Source of the DNA: Flavobacterium cheongpyeongense
GTDB taxonomy: Bacteria; Bacteroidota; Bacteroidia; Flavobacteriales; Flavobacteriaceae
Assembly: GCF_003202435.1 (NCBI RefSeq)
Contig: NZ_QJHK01000007.1
Coordinates: forward strand, 124,001-188,000
Direction: 5' to 3'
DNA: 64,000 bases
The translations under genes and the position numbers were made by a program. Every line of letters begins with the position of its first letter. The stretch's first letter is position 1. The notes under the pieces are model-generated. The model did no database searches, had not been told where the DNA came from, and saw only the letters and a list, made by a program, of their open reading frames with translations. Positions 61,860 through 64,000 of the stretch are shown one piece after another.

Positions 61860-62909
61860 ATGAAGTATATCTCACCAATTATTTTATTTATGCTGTTGCT
61901 AACATCATGTACCAAAGATTCAAATACAGCCCCCTCATCCCCACCCTATGTTGATGATGATCTTGAAGGACCTATTTCACGGCCAACCTCAGGATATGGA
62001 ACAGACGGAACTTATTCTGTTGCAAAAATTTCGTTTGCAAGTCCTGTTTATAAAGGAAAAAATGTCGAAATCTTTTATCCACAGGGAATAACTTCTCCTA
62101 AGCCGGTTATTTTTTATTCTCATCCTTATGGAGGCGAGGAAAGTGCATATAATATTGGACTTTATGAATTTATCGCTAAAAAAGGATATGTCGTAGTATT
62201 TGCACCTTATCCAACTTCAGGAGTAACTATTGATGAGAGATACAATACTTTATGGCAGAGTTTTAAAAAAGCTGTAACAGATTATCCAAATATCATTGAC
62301 ACCAAAAAAGTTGGATTCATGGGACATTCTTTTGGAGGTGGTGCATCATTTTCATTAGCACACAAAGCCTTTATCGATGAAGGCTGGGGCGAAAACGGCA
62401 GATTTATTTTTGCAATGGCGCAGTGGTATTCCTATCAGCTATCAGACACTCAGTTATTGGATTTTCCTGCCAATACCAAATTGATCACAGAAGTGTACGA
62501 TGATGATACAACAAATGATCACCGCCTCGCAATAGATATATTTAAGAATATCAACATTCCTAATTCAGAAAAAGATTTTATTCTAATTAAAAAAAGCGTA
62601 CTGAACACTTTTACTTATACTGCAGAACATGATTTACCAAATACAAAATCATCTTATGATGCTTACGATTATTATGGTATTTATCGCCTTTTGGATGCTA
62701 TGATTGATTATAGTTTCAATGGAAATGCAAAAGCCAGAAATGTCGCTTTAGGTAATGGGTCTGCAGAACAAATTACGATGCCAAGCTATAACGGACAGGC
62801 CTTATCTCCATTGGTTGTCACTGATAATCCTGTTCCTTTATATCCACAGTCAAAATTCTTGTTTCAATGTATTTCAACTAATAATCCAAGGGGCTCCCAT
62901 TGTAATTAG
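61860..62909 (+). CDS. Alpha/beta hydrolase lipoprotein
   Basis: The 349-residue protein begins with a lipoprotein signal (LLLTSCTKD, Cys17) and a disordered Ser/Pro linker. The hydrolase core shows VIFYSHPYGGEES (oxyanion region), FAPYPTSG and the nucleophile elbow GHSFGG with Ser157. An Asp in VYDDDT and a His in YTAEHDLP are candidates for the triad. The pattern resembles PET-hydrolase or dienelactone-like alpha/beta hydrolases and platelet-activating-factor acetylhydrolases. It acts at the cell surface or in the periplasm on an unknown ester. Confidence 0.82.
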   Translation: MKYISPIILFMLLLTSCTKDSNTAPSSPPYVDDDLEGPISRPTSGYGTDGTYSVAKISFASPVYKGKNVEIFYPQGITSPKPVIFYSHPYGGEESAYNIGLYEFIAKKGYVVVFAPYPTSGVTIDERYNTLWQSFKKAVTDYPNIIDTKKVGFMGHSFGGGASFSLAHKAFIDEGWGENGRFIFAMAQWYSYQLSDTQLLDFPANTKLITEVYDDDTTNDHRLAIDIFKNINIPNSEKDFILIKKSVLNTFTYTAEHDLPNTKSSYDAYDYYGIYRLLDAMIDYSFNGNAKARNVALGNGSAEQITMPSYNGQALSPLVVTDNPVPLYPQSKFLFQCISTNNPRGSHCN

Positions 62910-63056
62910 TTCATTGAGCAATTCGAAAATTTTCTGGCATAATACTCATATAATAGGGAAAGAAGCTAATTTTTATTAGGTAATATGGAAGATACAATCG
63001 GTATAATTTCTAATCTGTAAAAAAATAAGTAATACTTTTAAGCTTTAAAATTCAAA

Positions 63057-63746
63057 ATGAAAAAGAAAAAATACCTCATACCCCTAATTACCTTTTTGCT
63101 TAGTTTTTGTTGTGCCCTCTATGTAACGATCCAGATTTTTTCAAAGAACGAAAATCCATTTCTGGCATCTAAAACAAAAGGAGAAATAAATGTACCAGAC
63201 AAGATTCAGGATGGCGATATTATCTTTCAAACTTCGGAATCTTCTCAGTGTGAGGCGGTACGAATTGCTACCAATTCCAAATTTTCGCATTGTGGAATAA
63301 TTTATGAAATTAACGGTAATTTATTTGTTTTTGAAGCCGTTCAGCCCATAAAACTAACGCGTCTGGACGACTGGATTAGGCATGGACGGGATAAAAAGTA
63401 CGTGGTAAAAAGATTAAAAAATGCTATTGAACTATTAACTCCGGCTACGCTGCAGAAAATGAAAGATTACAGCCAGCAATTTATGGGAAAAGAATACGAT
63501 GCCTTCTTTGAATGGACTGATACCAGAATCTATTGCTCGGAATTAGTCTGGAAAATCTATAAAAACGGCGCTAATATCGAATTATCAAAACTGCATGAAT
63601 TAAAAGACTTTAATCTAACGGATGAAAGGGTTCAAAAAATCCTGAAAGAAAGATATGGTAATGAGATCCCACTAAAAGAAAAAGTTGTTTCGCCATCCAA
63701 TCTGGTTGATTCTGATTTGTTGGTAACGGTGATAGATACTTATTAA
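63057..63746 (+). CDS. YiiX/YebB-like cysteine hydrolase (permuted NlpC/P60)
   Basis: The 229-residue protein has one N-terminal hydrophobic segment (about 8-28), so it is membrane-anchored or exported. The core follows the YiiX pattern: IQDGDIIFQTS, KFSHCGIIYEI with His78, then QFMGKEYDAFF and RIYCSELVWKIY with nucleophile Cys160. In this family the Cys lies after the His, a circular permutation of NlpC/P60. Members are thought to hydrolyse amide or thioester bonds in peptides or lipids. It follows the alpha/beta hydrolase gene at 147 bases. Confidence 0.82.
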   Translation: MKKKKYLIPLITFLLSFCCALYVTIQIFSKNENPFLASKTKGEINVPDKIQDGDIIFQTSESSQCEAVRIATNSKFSHCGIIYEINGNLFVFEAVQPIKLTRLDDWIRHGRDKKYVVKRLKNAIELLTPATLQKMKDYSQQFMGKEYDAFFEWTDTRIYCSELVWKIYKNGANIELSKLHELKDFNLTDERVQKILKERYGNEIPLKEKVVSPSNLVDSDLLVTVIDTY

Positions 63747-63886
63747 ACATTAAAACTACAATATTAATGTCAGTACGATTTTTTAGTACAGAGAAACGAA
63801 ACAAAAAAAATATATCAGAACCATTTTTGGTGCTAATTTTTCTATTCTCGATGCAATTTTCTATCGAAAATTAGCGGATTTTTGAG

Positions 63887-64000
63887 TAGTTGGCTTCGCC
63901 CCAAATGCAAAAGACTGCGCCTCTCAAAATATTTATTTTCACGAAAACCAATAAAAAACAATAAAAACCTGATTACACCACCGAACTCATGGTAAACCAG
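63887..64000 (+). repeat. Dispersed leader repeat, copy D (cut by the window end)
   Basis: CCTCTCAAAATATTTATTTT and GAAAACCAATAAAAAACAAT match the left part of copy B (55690-55770). The repeat runs off the window, so a further orphan gene may start just beyond it. Bases 63747-63886 hold nothing recognisable. Confidence 0.6.

Overview
The window looks like chromosome of a Flavobacterium-like member of the Bacteroidota. The DNA is AT-rich. Start regions carry Bacteroidota-type -7 boxes (TAnnTTTG, in one case with a perfect TTTG box 19 bases upstream). There is a SusC/SusD pair, a DUF4293 gene beside rho, a Rho factor with a long Asn-rich insertion, an integrase of the Bacteroidota type, and many lipoproteins of Bacteroidota style. 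No species is claimed.

Layout. 1-1118: tail of a TonB-dependent receptor. 1194-4873: a lipid/envelope group made of an LtaS-like sulfatase, a diacylglycerol-kinase-like enzyme overlapping it by one base, and a convergent PAP2 phosphatase. 5127-7207: a lone tyrosine recombinase, then a candidate attachment region (TGCCAC repeats and a decayed tRNA 3' end) and three tRNAs (Arg-TCT, Pro-TGG, Ser-GCT). 7390-14834: mixed housekeeping and accessory genes (thiolase, NlpC/P60 peptidase, a SUKH protein, a methyltransferase divergent from a LysR regulator, DUF2130, a Lys/Ala-rich histone H1-like protein).

14960-22736: a long minus-strand molybdenum-cofactor cluster (moeA, a TauE/SafE transporter, mobA, cobA, moaD, a moeB-rhodanese protein, an LprI-like protein, moaE, a moaC-moaB fusion, moaA). 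It is headed by a perfect 10-base inverted repeat that encloses a -7 box. 22989-23136: a frameshifted GH15 glycosidase remnant. 23242-25098: ornithine aminotransferase divergent from an Lrp/AsnC regulator, with overlapping promoters. 25228-29682: two exported hydrolases, rho and DUF4293.

29790-34509: one NarL-type response regulator and two near-identical TPR histidine kinases, with a small acidic protein encoded on the opposite strand between the kinases. 34574-38388: metallophosphoesterase, flotillin, truA (probably starting at TTG) and short palindromic repeats. 38407-50065: ABC exporter, LytS-type kinase, zinc metalloprotease, SusC, SusD and LytTR regulator, which together look like a sensor-controlled protein or peptide uptake locus. 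50285-52760: HNH protein and lpdA.

52836-64000 is accessory: orphan small genes, each preceded by a copy of a diverged non-coding repeat, decayed genes, a lipoprotein joining a DNase/sphingomyelinase-like domain to a jacalin-like lectin, a nitroreductase, a NagB-like protein divergent from a Crp/Fnr regulator, a possible micro-operon (two-TM protein, a 29-aa membrane peptide, a 19-aa peptide, an XRE regulator), an alpha/beta hydrolase lipoprotein and a YiiX-like hydrolase. The best candidates for something undescribed are the repeat-preceded orphan genes and the XRE/micro-peptide operon. No CRISPR array, rRNA or complete insertion sequence was seen.
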